Program-made: the position numbers and the translations under genes | The notes under the pieces: model-generated | Database searches by the model: none | Told to the model about the DNA's origin: nothing | What the model saw: the letters and a program-made list of their open reading frames with translations, nothing else | Shown: piece by piece, positions 1 through 9,485 of the stretch | Numbering within the stretch: the first letter of the stretch is position 1 | Layout: each line of letters starts with the position of its first letter | Assembly (NCBI GenBank): GCA_031216915.1 | Contig: CM062292.1 | Coordinates: 208,093,262 to 208,157,261 of the forward strand | Origin: Pictodentalium vernedei | Lineage: Eukaryota; Mollusca; Scaphopoda; Dentaliida; Dentaliidae | Direction of reading: 5' to 3' | Length of the DNA: 64,000 nucleotides

Positions 1-590
1 GCAGCCTTTCTCTTAGCCTTTCCGTCTGCCAGAAGTGTGAGTGAACTTCATGCATTATCTGTTGATGGTTCCAATTACTGTAGTGTGGGTAATTCTGTTA
101 CCCTCACTACGGAAGTGGGATTCTTGGCTAAGAATCAGATTCAAGAAAGTGGCCGGAGCCTATTATCATTAAGGCTTTCCCATCTTCGGACAACCGTAGA
201 TCTTTGCTGTGTCAAGTTAAAGCAATGCGCATTTCTAAACGTTGATCAAGTTTTATTAGAAAAGGAAGAAGATTCTTTCTTTCCTTGATTCTTAACAGAA
301 AGGATATATCTGTTCATTCTATCGCTAGATGGATTCAGCTACCAATATGTATTGCCTATGAAAGTCTATCTTCGGATCAACGTTTTATCAACAAGATTTC
401 AGTGCATGAGATTAGAGCACTGTCTACTTCTTGGGCTTATTCTAACAGTATAGCCATTACTGATCTTATGAAGTCTGCCTACTAGACACACCCCTCTTCA
501 TTTACCAAGTTTTACCATAGAAATTTAGAGTGTATCTCCGGTGACCATCTTTAGGTCCTCTTTCTGTTGCTCAGAATGTCGTTCATTAAT
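1..590 (+). pseudogene. DIRS-like tyrosine recombinase, 3' fragment, broken
   Basis: C-terminal part of a tyrosine recombinase of the kind used by DIRS/Ngaro retrotransposons to integrate circular cDNA. The frame open from base 1 reads AAFLLAFPSARSVSELHAL, which aligns with the usual ARRVSEL box. The later frame gives HEIRALSTSWA, the HxxR motif with Arg at 414-416, and FTKFYHR with the candidate catalytic Tyr at 513-515. The two parts are in different frames, so at least one frameshift lies near 280. A TAG at 483-485 stands where the family normally has Trp. The first catalytic Arg (three residues before the Glu of SEL) is Ser here, codon 34-36. The 5' end lies outside the window. Family assignment is from motif recognition; a Crypton-type recombinase is the alternative. 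Confidence 0.72.
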
Positions 591-1250
591 CTTACATCTA
601 GAAGATGTCTTAGGCAGTCTGCTCGAACACTGACGCCGTTCTGCTGCCCTCTTCGTTCTGAGGAATTGCCCTTCAGAACAGGTGAGGGGAGGGGTGGGGA
701 GAACATTTTTTTCCTTTTGTTATCTGGCTTTATAAGTGAAAAGCAAGAGAATACCTCCTCCCGAGACAGTAGTCCAGCGTCGGTGCTGGATGGTTTTAAT
801 GTGTAGCTCGGTGTGAAGCAATAACTATGTCTCATTTATGTACTGTTTTTAAAGTGTAGTTCACTGTGAAGCATTTGTATATGTCACATGTCAAACAAAC
901 GTTTCTATACAATCCTCAGACACTTTTAAATGAGTATAAAGTGTCACGTTCTCTGGACTAGCTTTATAATTGGTTGCCTTCACCGAATTAGCATAAAGGG
1001 TTATGCTGGCATTAAATGGAGAAATTATATAATTATGTACTTCTCAATTACATTGTTGGTGTTATGTCATTCTCTTTTTTTTTTTATTAGAGAAGGACAT
1101 ATGTAATTCCTCTGTCGTCTCCTATTCTCATGTAGGAGCTATTCTTTATCAAAGTAATTGAGAGATTGGATTTTCCTCTAAGTCCTAGGCCCTCCAGCCT
1201 TGTTGCTATTCAGCTAAGTCTGGTATAAAAATGTGATAAATTTAAAGTAA
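591..1250. other. non-coding stretch, probable 3' tail of the DIRS-like relic
   Basis: No credible gene. Two short related pieces, 801-820 and 854-873, share GTGTAG..C...GTGAAGCA and suggest a diverged local duplication. A run of T at 1075-1085 and AT-rich DNA follow. I see nothing else. Confidence 0.4.
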
Positions 1251-1261
1251 GTCGGGGCGGG

Positions 1262-1660
1262 GTGCTGTCACAGTAACTGGTTCTCGTCAGATTACCAAAG
1301 TTAAGCAACATCGATTGTGGTTAGTATTTGGATGGGTGACCATTTCAGTGACTGATTTGTGCTCCCGCATTGTGTCCTTGGGCAAGGCAATTAACCCTGA
1401 TTGCCTGGTGGCACAGTGACGCTGTGTACTGAGGTGTACTGCATATCGATGGTGCACATGTCTTCAACCAATCTAACCCAGCCTGTGCCGCAATGCAGGG
1501 TTCAGAGTTACAATGTTGGAGAGCTGACAGCTGCTCATCGTTGCTCGGTGGTTTTCTCTGGGTACTCTGGCTTCCTCCACTCATAAAACTGTTAACCGAC
1601 ATGATATGACCCTGGCTGTTAATGTGCCATTAAACCCCAATAAATAAACCCTAATACATA
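1262..1660 (+). repeat. SINE1 copy with 5S rRNA-derived head
   Basis: Bases 1279-1342 read like the middle of 5S rRNA: GGTTCTCGTC, then AAAGTTAAGCAAC (box A of the 5S internal promoter), then TTGGATGGGTGACC (box C). The body follows with GTGTCCTTGGGCAAGG and the motif CTCTGGGTACTCTGGCTTCC shared by all SINE1 copies here, ending in CATTAAACCCCAATAAATAA. This is the layout of a pol III-transcribed SINE mobilised by a LINE. The head differs from the tRNA-type head of the copy at 11240-11547 although the bodies match. Diverged and presumably inactive. Confidence 0.8.
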
Positions 1661-1667
1661 ATTAAAT

Positions 1668-2005
1668 AAAGTTATTTGTATATTTTTTATACTTACCAAT
1701 GGCCCAGACAGGGATGACCCTCCCATGAGTGGGCACGCATACCTCCCCGCTGATTATAACATTTAGCAGGCACTATAGTAAGAATGATGCTTGGCATCAA
1801 TTTTGGTACCTTCCTGGTTACCACACATGCGCAGTAAACAAAAGTATGGATGACCAGATAGGACTTCAATGTTTCAGTTTTGTATGCAAATTTTGGGGAT
1901 GGGTGGGGTTCAAAATTTGTGTTTGGCCCTGAATTATATCGAGTTTGCCCCAGCTATGTCTGGGCCAGGTCATTGGTAAGTATAAAAAATATACAAATTA
2001 CTTTA
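1668..2005. mobile_element. MITE-like element with long terminal inverted repeats
   Basis: The ends, 1668-1710 and 1960-2005, are inverted copies of each other around TATTTTTTATACTTACCAAT and GGCCCAGACA, about 43 bases with one short indel. The interior has no coding sequence that I recognise. About 340 bp, so a non-autonomous DNA element is the simplest reading. The SINE at 1262-1660 abuts its left end. Confidence 0.6.
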
Positions 2006-2162
2006 AATTTATCATTTTTAACCTTTTTAGGCTTAATGAAAGTAAATGTAAAGTTTTATAAGAAATCATTTCCTACATTTAGCAATTACATTGGATGTAA
2101 AAACCTGGTAATACCACCAACACTCTATATACTGTCAAGGAATGATATCAGAAGCTTAATCC

Positions 2163-2356
2163 TTAACTCACTCGATATCAAAATTCATTTTAAATTTTTT
2201 GATAAGCTCGTTCCAATGAGGGTCGCTTGATATGGTTTTGTTGAAATAATTTTTTTTTCTACTTCTGAATTGGTAAATTATGAAGGGGGGTGGGGGGGGG
2301 GGGGGTGTGGGCAGGGGTGCGGGGGTATGCTTGTGATTTGTTAAGTAAAGGGTTAA
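2163..2356. mobile_element. family A MITE, subtype A2, degraded
   Basis: Starts at TTAACTCA and ends AAGGGTTAA. Contains GATATCAAAATT, AGCTCGTTCCAATGAGGGTC and GATATGGTTTTGTTGAAAT, which match the A2 copies at 12211 and 22250. The right half is interrupted by the G-rich run at 2285-2305. Confidence 0.6.
2285..2305 (+). repeat. poly-G tract
   Basis: Nearly uninterrupted G run inside a degraded MITE, followed by further G clusters to about 2326. Potential G-quadruplex on the plus strand. Confidence 0.9.
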
Positions 2357-2724
2357 AGGTGGATAGTAACAAAATCTCTGTGAGACTTGGCTGCCACACA
2401 GGTTTACCTGGACACCTTCAGAGGAGCTGTGTCTTTCAGATACTGATAATAACAGTGTGGCATGTTAATTTTGAACCTTAAAGATCCTGTGCAGTAGAAG
2501 TTTTATGGCATTGTTGTGCCAATGTTTGTTGCAAATGATGGAACATGAAAGCAAAATGATGTCAGTGTCCTTCTGGTTATGGATAAACATTATTTTTGAA
2601 TGAAAGAAATTATTAATAAGTTTGAGTTTCTATTTGAACTGCAAGACTCTTTGATGTGTTGTGTTAATGATAGTAGGCTCCCTGTTGAAAACAAGAAAAA
2701 ACTTCTTTTCCAGATTTACCTTCA

Positions 2725-2942
2725 TTAACCCATGAATCGGCTGCATCTTCCCGGCCTATTTACAAACTAGATAGTTGGAAAAAAATAAGTTCCAAACATT
2801 TCATCAAAACCATATCATATGACCCTTGTTATAACAAGCACATAAAGTTTCGTTCCAATGAGGTGTCACACGGTTTTGTTGAAATTTTGAGAAAATTTGA
2901 AAGAACAAATAACATATTTTGATATCATGTGCATTGGGTTAA
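2725..2942. mobile_element. family A MITE, subtype A2
   Basis: Bounded by TTAA at 2725 and 2939. Carries AAAACCATATCATATGACCC in one arm and GTTTTGTTGAAATTTTGA in the other, and the right arm ends GATATCATGTGCATTGGG. The central palindrome has decayed. Confidence 0.6.
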
Positions 2943-3094
2943 GGGCTTTGAAAAAAGGATTGATTAGGCATGTAAAAAATGTTTCTTCAGCGATTTTTTT
3001 CTGAATATCTTGTTTGGCGAAGGAGGGAGACTTTTTTCTTTGCAACTTGAAGGCCTGGACACTTTTCCACACTTTGTACTACACATAACCGTGG

Positions 3095-3265
3095 CTTCTA
3101 GTATAGTCTTTGCTACTTATATTTAACATGAAGACTTGACTAGAAAACACTACTAGAGTACTGTGAATTGAGCCAGTGCATTTACACAAAGGCCGTAGGC
3201 CACCAGTCCTGATGTAGAAAAATTGACCAAAGTTAGAATAAGGCCCTTAAGGTTTAATCCATGAA
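3095..3265. mobile_element. family B MITE, partial
   Basis: Right part resembles the B copies at 8801 and 12026: AAGACTTGACTAGAAA, then CCAAAGTTAGAATAAGGCCC and AAGGTTTAA. The left terminus is not preserved. Confidence 0.5.
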
Positions 3266-3355
3266 AACTACTGTAAATGGTTTGAAATGCTACAGAAATC
3301 TGATGTTTACTCTCCCGAGAAGAATGGGCTTTAACCAGTGTAGATTTTGAATGGT

Positions 3356-3590
3356 TACCCCTGTGGGAACCCCGGGAAGTGGAGCAGTGTTTGTTTCCAG
3401 CAGTAAACAAGTTCTGTTTTACTGGTAAATAGGTCCCGGAACCAATGCCTGAGGTGAAAGCCCTCTAAAGTGGGCAACATAGGTATAAACGATTGGCTAA
3501 ACTTCACTTCATACCTATGTTACGGCCATGAAGTACCCATAGATGTGAAAGTGACCTTAAATTAACATCAGTAAATACATAAATAAATTT
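3356..3590 (+). repeat. SINE2 copy
   Basis: Begins GGGAACCCCGGGAAGTGGAG and runs through TAAACAAGTTCTGTTTTACTGG, AAAGTGGGCAACATAGGTAT and AACGATTGGCTAAACTTCAC to a tail GTGACCTTAAATTAACATCAG. Relatively well preserved and useful as a reference for this group. Confidence 0.75.
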
Positions 3591-3599
3591 TGAATGCCT

Positions 3600-4050
3600 A
3601 TAAATAAAACAAGTAAAAAAAAATTTGAGGGTAGCAAAATTTTAATATTGAGGGAGCTGCCAGAGTAATATTTTTTATATGGCCTAATCAGTCTGGAATT
3701 TTTGGAAAAATGGGAGGAAATCTCTAAAATAAATACCAAAGAAATCAACCTCCAGTCTATCAAGTGTTTCTAATAAATATCCAGCAATCCTGAACACACC
3801 GTATCTCAAGAACCATATATTAAATTAGAGCAACCTATTTTCCTGAATTGTATACAGAGTATCGACCCAGAAATGTAACAAGGCACAATCTGCAATTTGC
3901 AAGTGGCACCTTGTTGCACTGAAGAGATTATATAAAGGTATAGCTGCAAGTACAACTTATTTGTTTTTGTCATCCGAGAACCCCAAGATTTGAAAATTCT
4001 GCGTGTATAATCCCTCTCTGTAACCAATGCAGTTTATGTTGTTTGAAAGA
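3600..4050. other. no gene seen
   Basis: AT-rich sequence with no recognisable protein, RNA or repeat family member. Confidence 0.4.
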
Positions 4051-4052
4051 GC

Positions 4053-4291
4053 TTAACCTGCTGGGTATTCTTTTCCAATATTTTTCATCAAATCTAGTCA
4101 TGGCTGATGTGAAGCGGCCACAACTGGATTTGATGAAAAATTCATGAAAATTCAACTCAAGAAATTGTTGGTCAAGAAGTGGGTTTAATTTACAGAGCAA
4201 AATTTGGGTATTAGTTCCAACTTATACATTGTACTGGCAGGAGATTCCCTGCCCTCAGCTGGGATATCCGCCAGCAGCCTGTGAGGAGTTC
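4053..4291 (-). mobile_element. family C MITE, reverse orientation
   Basis: Starts with TTAACCTGCTGGGTATTC. Has the family hairpin CATCAAATCTAGTCATGGCT / GGCCACAACTGGATTTGATG and the AATTTACAGAGCAAAATTTG segment, in reverse order relative to copies at 6258 and 18355. The end near GGAGTTCAGAG is the reverse of the AACTCTTTACATGCTGGC end. Confidence 0.6.
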
Positions 4292-4533
4292 AGAGCTCTA
4301 TCATTCAATATGGAATGAACTGTAAACTATATATTTTATTCAGATAGGTTTTTGAAAACATGAAAAAGGTTTGTCCTCAAAATTTTTGTGGGATAATTTT
4401 TGTTTTGGTTCGCTTGGTACTGCAGGGCTTATATTTCATCTAAATTTGGGAGTATCTATTTGGATTCCATACCTGCTATGACAGTCCCAGGATCCCAACT
4501 TTTTGAACCTCTGTTGTATACTGATAACACATG

Positions 4534-4852
4534 TTAACCCCTTATCGGACACAGCTTTTTAAATTTTAAAACAAACTAAATTTGATAGTTTTTTTAAAAA
4601 ATAAACAATATTTAACGATGAAACTTACAAATAGGGCTGTCATTGTAACCGGCTCGTTGAGCCGGTTTCCAATGACAGCCATATTTGTACAATTTTGTTG
4701 ACAAAGTGTCATGATATTTCAGGTCATTCGACAAGAGGTGACCCCGGCTGTCAAAAGTATCATTAAACTCCCAATAAATAAATAAATAGATTTCAGGTCA
4801 TATTAGCCTTGTATTGGTTAATTTGCTCACGATGTGTTTGGTAAAGGGTAAA
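4534..4852. mobile_element. family A MITE, variant A3, nested in family H
   Basis: Left end TTAACCCCTTATCGG, right end TTTGGTAAAGGGTAAA (TTAA decayed). The core is a hairpin at 4636-4681: GGCTGTCATTG and CAATGACAGCC flank CCGGCTCGTTGAGCCGG. The centre keeps the GCTCGTTGAGC of other A copies but the stem sequence differs. A 62-bp SINE fragment has landed in it. Confidence 0.6.
4716..4801 (+). repeat. 62-bp SINE1 3' fragment with 12-bp target duplication
   Basis: Insert 4728-4789 ends AAACTCCCAATAAATAAATA. It is flanked by direct copies of ATTTCAGGTCAT at 4716-4727 and 4790-4801. This is a severely 5'-truncated retroposition event. Confidence 0.85.
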
Positions 4853-5289
4853 ATTGACTCAATTTTTTTTTACGCGAATCCTACCAGATGTGCAACGAGA
4901 ATCTTCATACATTCTCGCTGGTTTTATTGCGTGAATCTATTCTCAGATTCTCGTCGAAATATAAGCCCTGGTACTAATTTTTTCTGTTAACATATAACAT
5001 TTAACAGATAAAATGTCTGCATTTAATAAATTGTAAATGGCTTGGTGTTGGAAAATATATATTGTTAACAGAGACATATTATTAACCAGTGTGCAGTTTA
5101 CTAGATCTATTCAACTAACATTATAAGAGGCATTATGGAAGACCACAATCACTCGGAGTGAAAATTATTTGAAATACACATTTCAAAGGTGAAATTAAAA
5201 ATATAATTGTCACATTTCACTGAGGATCACCCCTACCTATATACATATTCGTACATAAAAGGTTAAAGGTGTACATTTTGTGCTTCTTT

Positions 5290-5480
5290 ATTTGTTCATT
5301 TGGATTCTGTGGAAACCTTTGACAATCTGGGTCAGACATATTTGGGGATACAGGAGGCCAAAGTACCCAGAGTGAACCATAGACCAATGACATATAACTG
5401 TTGGACACTCCAATGTACTATCCTGGCACAATCAAGGTTGTCATTTGTTGAAGGCAAGCAGTGTTCTATATGGCTATGGT
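5290..5480 (-). repeat. SINE1 fragment, reverse orientation
   Basis: GCCAAAGTACCCAGAGTGAA matches the reverse complement of the SINE1 motif TTCTCTCCGGGTACTCCGGC. It lies head to head with the plus-strand copy that follows. Confidence 0.6.
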
Positions 5481-5484
5481 CAAC

Positions 5485-5690
5485 ATGATGTATGCCTCAA
5501 GTATATCTTCCTCCAACCAATGTTAACCATGCTTGTGCCGGGACAGTAAACTGGAGAGTCAAGGTTATTTACCATTGCATGGTGGTTCTCTTTGGGTACA
5601 TAGGCTTCCCCCTCTTGAAAAATTGTCCAACACGATATGATCCAAGCTGTTTGAAGTGACATTAAACCCCAATAAGTAACAAACATAAAA
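5485..5690 (+). repeat. SINE1 fragment
   Basis: Contains CCAACCAATGTTAACCATGC, GGTGGTTCTCTTTGGGTACA, CACGATATGATCCAAGCTG and the tail CATTAAACCCCAATAAGTAA. Forms an imperfect inverted pair with 5290-5480. Confidence 0.7.
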
Positions 5691-5884
5691 ATATACACAT
5701 TTACTTTAATGTGCAAATATGTCTCTGACTTGGAGCTGATCTTTAGCAAAATGTTATATTTTTTTTTCCAAAACTTATTTCATGTTTTTATCATTGAGAA
5801 ATGTTTAAAATTGGTTTTTTTTCAGCTGTTTCAGTGCTCTTACCTGCTTTTGTTGATGAAATGGTGTTGTGTAATGCATTGTTG

Positions 5885-6215
5885 GAAAGAGGAATGAAGT
5901 GGGTCATTGGTTAGTGTATTGGTCTTCAGATCGAGGGTTCGTTATTGATCTGAATTATGTTCTTGGGCAACACACTTGATGCTGTTTGCCCAAGTGATAA
6001 CTCAGTTGTGCCATGTACTGAAGCATACTGGTTTTGATGTCACAATTTCCTGCAACCAATACTAACCCTGCTTATACTAGGTCACTAAATTGGAGTCAGA
6101 CAGTTACACCCTACTGCTTGGTGGTTCTCTATGGGCATTCTGACTCCCTCAACTTGTAAAACTGTTCGACAACAAAAGTTTTAAAAGTGTCATTCAACCT
6201 CTATAAACAAACAAA
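5885..6215 (+). repeat. SINE1 copy with tRNA-like head
   Basis: Head GTGGGTCATTGGTTAGTG (A-box region) and GAGGGTTCGTTATTGATC (B-box region, degenerate), then TGTTCTTGGGCAACACACTT, GGTGGTTCTCTATGGGCATT and a CATTCAACCTCTATAAACAA tail. Nearly full length but diverged. Confidence 0.7.
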
Positions 6216-6257
6216 CTTTATTGCTTGAATTTCTGTACCAAGTCAGCATGCATAGGG

Positions 6258-6441
6258 TTAACCCCTGAAATACATATAACTTGGGCACATTTAACCAAAT
6301 TTCTCCCTGTAATTTGAATGGACTTTTCGACCAGTGATTTGAGTTAAATTTAGATGAATTTTCCATCAAATCTAGTAATGGCTGCTTTACAGCAGCCATG
6401 ACTAGATTTGATGGAAATATTTTGAAAATACTCAGTGTTAA
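6258..6441 (+). mobile_element. family C MITE with both TTAA sites empty
   Basis: Bounded by TTAA at 6258 and 6438. Contains GGGCACATTTAACCAAATTT and GATTTGAGTTAAATTTAGAT, whose internal TTAA sites are the ones occupied by family A elements at 18.4-19.0 kb. Ends with the hairpin CAAATCTAGTAATGGCTG / CAGCCATGACTAGATTTG. Confidence 0.75.
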
Positions 6442-6796
6442 GAGTTCAAGTATCAACTCACTATTCAATCATCTCATGTTGTCAACAAATTACACCTGGG
6501 CAGATAAAAACCTCATGAGCCAACAGTAGACCTGCATACAAACATCCAGTCAAAACTGCAGCATATTTTGGAGGGAGGATAGTAATTGGTAGGGCTGCAC
6601 CTTTCACAAGCCAATGCTGATTTTGACAGTTTCTGTGTCTTCAAATAAGGCCTAAGAAAGTTAAGAATCTGTTTTTCAGGCCCTCCTGCATGGTCATTTT
6701 GGCTGCCACATGCTCTCTTTTTATGACTAATGTAAACTTTTAAAAAAAAATTAAATATGTCTGATATTTTACCCAAGTTAATCAAATTAATAAATT

Positions 6797-6856
6797 TGTT
6801 CCTTGAGTGCAACAAGGCTTTGCAATGCTAAAGCCTTTTTGCACTCAAGGGACAAA
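6797..6856. repeat. hairpin
   Basis: TTTGTTCCTTGAGTGCAA pairs with TTGCACTCAAGGGACAAA, with a second stem GGCTTT/AAAGCC inside. Possible small MITE remnant. Confidence 0.6.
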
Positions 6857-7192
6857 AAACATCACCACCCATGCTCTTCTGTAGATTATAAAACATAAAA
6901 CAAACCAAGAATTTGAACTTCTGATGGCAAAGAAATAATTACAAAAACAAAAAATAAAATAAAAAAAATGCCCGCCCAAATGCAATTTTCCAAAAAATGT
7001 CCTGAGAAACAGAAGATCTATTTTGTGGGGCCTAACTGTAGTCTTTTTGGTAAGTTGTTCAGTATTACTGTACAGAAATGTCATCAAGATTATACATTTA
7101 TAAAATAGGTCATGGTGCTGAAATGGAAGAATCATCAGAATGCTGTTTGTTGAGGAACAGGATTCTTTATTGTTGGCCTCTGATACCCACAT

Positions 7193-7890
7193 TAAATTCA
7201 GTGGTGTTTGTAAGATAGATCAATCCATTGAAAAATGAACTCTTCTTTAAAAATTTAATATTAAGTTGATTAACCTGACAAAACTTGTGCATTTTTCATT
7301 TTCAAAATTATGTAATTTTATTGAGAAGTAGGCACAGTACCAAATAAAATGAATAGTTTATTGCTGGTCGAAAAGGGTATTTTATCAACGATTATGCTTG
7401 TGGCTTACATTATTATAAAGCTCAGAAGTGAACGATTATTATGTAAAACATAATATCATGCTGATAAGCAGCACCCTGGTGAAAAGTGCTGTGAGAGGCT
7501 TTTTCTTCCCTTGAAACATGCCTTAAAAGACCCTTTTGGGGTTTCTTATGGGCCACTTTCTCAGTGGCATTTGGGCATGATTTTTCTCAATTCCCAACTC
7601 AAAATGTCCCAGCCTCATTCCTTATGCTAACAAAAATTCATTTCATAATTGATGTCCTGAACTTAATGCTCATATAAGCCTTCAGAAAAGCAATAATTGC
7701 CTACCTAATGAAGCATAACGAGCATTGGAATCAAGTATATACATAGACAGGGTCCTCTTCTATAGTATAAGAACAGATTAACCCTCTGTACACTGATGTG
7801 AAAATACAAAATTTTAAGCAGAAAATATTTCCCATAATGCAACAAGGGATTTAACCAAATCACTGAGTTCTGTCAGACAAGATTCAACTG
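7193..7890. other. no gene seen
   Basis: AT-rich DNA without a recognisable reading frame or repeat family. Confidence 0.4.
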
Positions 7891-7891
7891 C

Positions 7892-8131
7892 TTAACCCTT
7901 TACCTAACACAAAAGGTAGACGACACATGCAAACAAAGTCCTTGAAAACTCAATTTTTGCTTTTTTGCATCAACAATATAGCTTATGATACCTCATTGGA
8001 ACAAGTTCATCTAGCTCATTCCAATGAGGGGGCATAAACTATGTTTGGGGACAAAAAAATGAAAAAATATTGTAAATTGAATAGTAATTTAGCACGTGCC
8101 GGTTTGGGAGTTACATTTGATAAAAGGTTAA
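7892..8131 (-). mobile_element. family A MITE, subtype A1
   Basis: TTAACCCTTTACCTAACAC at the left, GGTTAA at 8126-8131. Inner palindrome ATAGCTTATGATACCTCATT / AATGAGGGGGCATAAACTAT. The AGACGACACATGCAAAC arm is first, so the reverse of the 18436 copy. Confidence 0.75.
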
Positions 8132-8278
8132 GTTCCTATTTGTATTATGATAAAATTTGCTTCTTGAATGACATCAGTGTGCATAGTTAATAGAGACTGG
8201 AATGAACATTATTTAATGTGACTGTTTCTTATAAAACTTACCGGTGCTACATGCAGTATACATGTAGTTGCTTCTATA

Positions 8279-8507
8279 TTAACCCTTTACCTAACATGAA
8301 AAGAAGACGACACTTGCAAGCAAAATTCTTGAATAACTCGTTTTTTGTCTCAAAAACATAGGTTATGACCCCTCATTGGAACGGGCACGACAAGCTCGTT
8401 CCAAAGAGGGGTCATAACCTATGTCTGAGACAAAAAATGAATATTAATTGGCGATTTTTTAGAATAGCGCTGGCCCCTTTTGGCTGTAATGTTGGATAAA
8501 GGGTTAA
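8279..8507 (-). mobile_element. family A MITE, subtype A1
   Basis: TTAACCCTTTACCTAACATG to GATAAAGGGTTAA. Palindromic core CATAGGTTATGACCCCTCAT / GAGGGGTCATAACCTATG around GGAACGGGCACGACAAGCTC. TTAA on both sides. Confidence 0.85.
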
Positions 8508-8800
8508 TGTTCTCAGTTCAAATTCAAAGATAAAAGTCTTCTTTGTATGTTTTTTTCATAAATAAATTCCCAGTTAGAGCCCCCACAACTCAAATTTTCC
8601 CAATAGCATGGTCCCTGGACCCTTTCTCCAAGAGGGCAGAAGAATTCCTGCCTTTCCAGCTTTGTGTCACATAAAAGTATTTCTTCAGCAATGGCAAAAT
8701 AGCCCCAAGTTTTGTTGATTATCCTAGATGTCGGTAAGGAATTAATTAAAATGTTAATCTTTCTTCCAGAACATAACTTTTTAACTCTTTATTCAAACAT

Positions 8801-9045
8801 TTAACCCTCAAGGGCCTGAAGATTTTTATATATTTTTGCTGCACATTGACTATCCACATCCTGTGGCTTTGTAGTTGTTTTTTGGCAAGTCTTGGCTGCC
8901 TATATTGGCAACCAAGACTTGTCTAAAAACAACTTCCTGGGTACTTAGAATGTAATTTGTGAATTAACCCTAATACTGCATGTTGGGGCAACTGTCCTGT
9001 TGCAGTAAAAGTGATCAAAGTCTGAATTAGGCCCTAAAGGGTTAA
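8801..9045. mobile_element. family B MITE
   Basis: TTAACCCTCAAGGGCCTGAA at the left; right end GGCCCTAAAGGGTTAA. Central hairpin GGCAAGTCTTGGCTGCCTAT / GGCAACCAAGACTTGTCTA. TTAA flanks on both sides. Confidence 0.75.
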
Positions 9046-9244
9046 CACAATTGAATGGAAGGACTGCAACAGTGTTCTTTCTTGAATAAATCAACGTTCT
9101 TTTATTTTTCGATTCCATAATAAAGCGTATGATCCCTCATTGGTTGACTCCATGAAGCAAAAATTGGAAAATAGTAACAAAATTTGAATGATGTTTGAGG
9201 AGGGGCAGTGCATGTTTTTTCTGATTTTATAGATAGTAAAAGGG

Positions 9245-9345
9245 TCAACCCTTTACCCAACATAATGACCATATACTGTCAGCCAGCACTATTCTCAAAA
9301 ATGACCATTGAATTTTTATCAAAACCCCTCATTGGAAGAGTAGTT
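9245..9345 (+). mobile_element. family A MITE, left-half fragment
   Basis: TCAACCCTTTACCCAACATA, then CCAGCACTATTCTCAAAAAT and ACCCCTCATTGGAAGAG. The other half is lost. A further degraded trace (ATGATCCCTCATTGG) lies at about 9130. Confidence 0.6.
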
Positions 9346-9485
9346 TTTTTAAACTTTTTTCTATTTTTTTGCATGTTGCTTCTTTGTTGGGAGGAGGCTT
9401 GAACCTTAATCAAAGAACTTCACACAGCCTAATTCCCACCATATATTTCTCTTAGACATTAAATTTGCTTATTATTGTTTTTCAA

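Larger units (their letters stand above)
4426..4968. mobile_element. family H MITE (CAGGGCTTATATTTC ends), interrupted
   Basis: Left end CAGGGCTTATATTTC and right end GAAATATAAGCCCTG are inverted copies. GGTACT precedes the left end and GTACT follows the right end, possibly remnants of the target duplication. The element is split by a family A-type MITE at 4534-4852, which is itself split by a SINE fragment. Confidence 0.65.

Noticed and set aside
1262..1342. Candidate functional 5S rRNA gene
   Set aside because: Only the middle of 5S is present, with substitutions, and it is joined to a SINE body.
6845..7192. 115-codon minus-strand frame rich in Phe, Leu and Ile
   Set aside because: Hydrophobic composition follows from T-rich DNA; no domain or start context.
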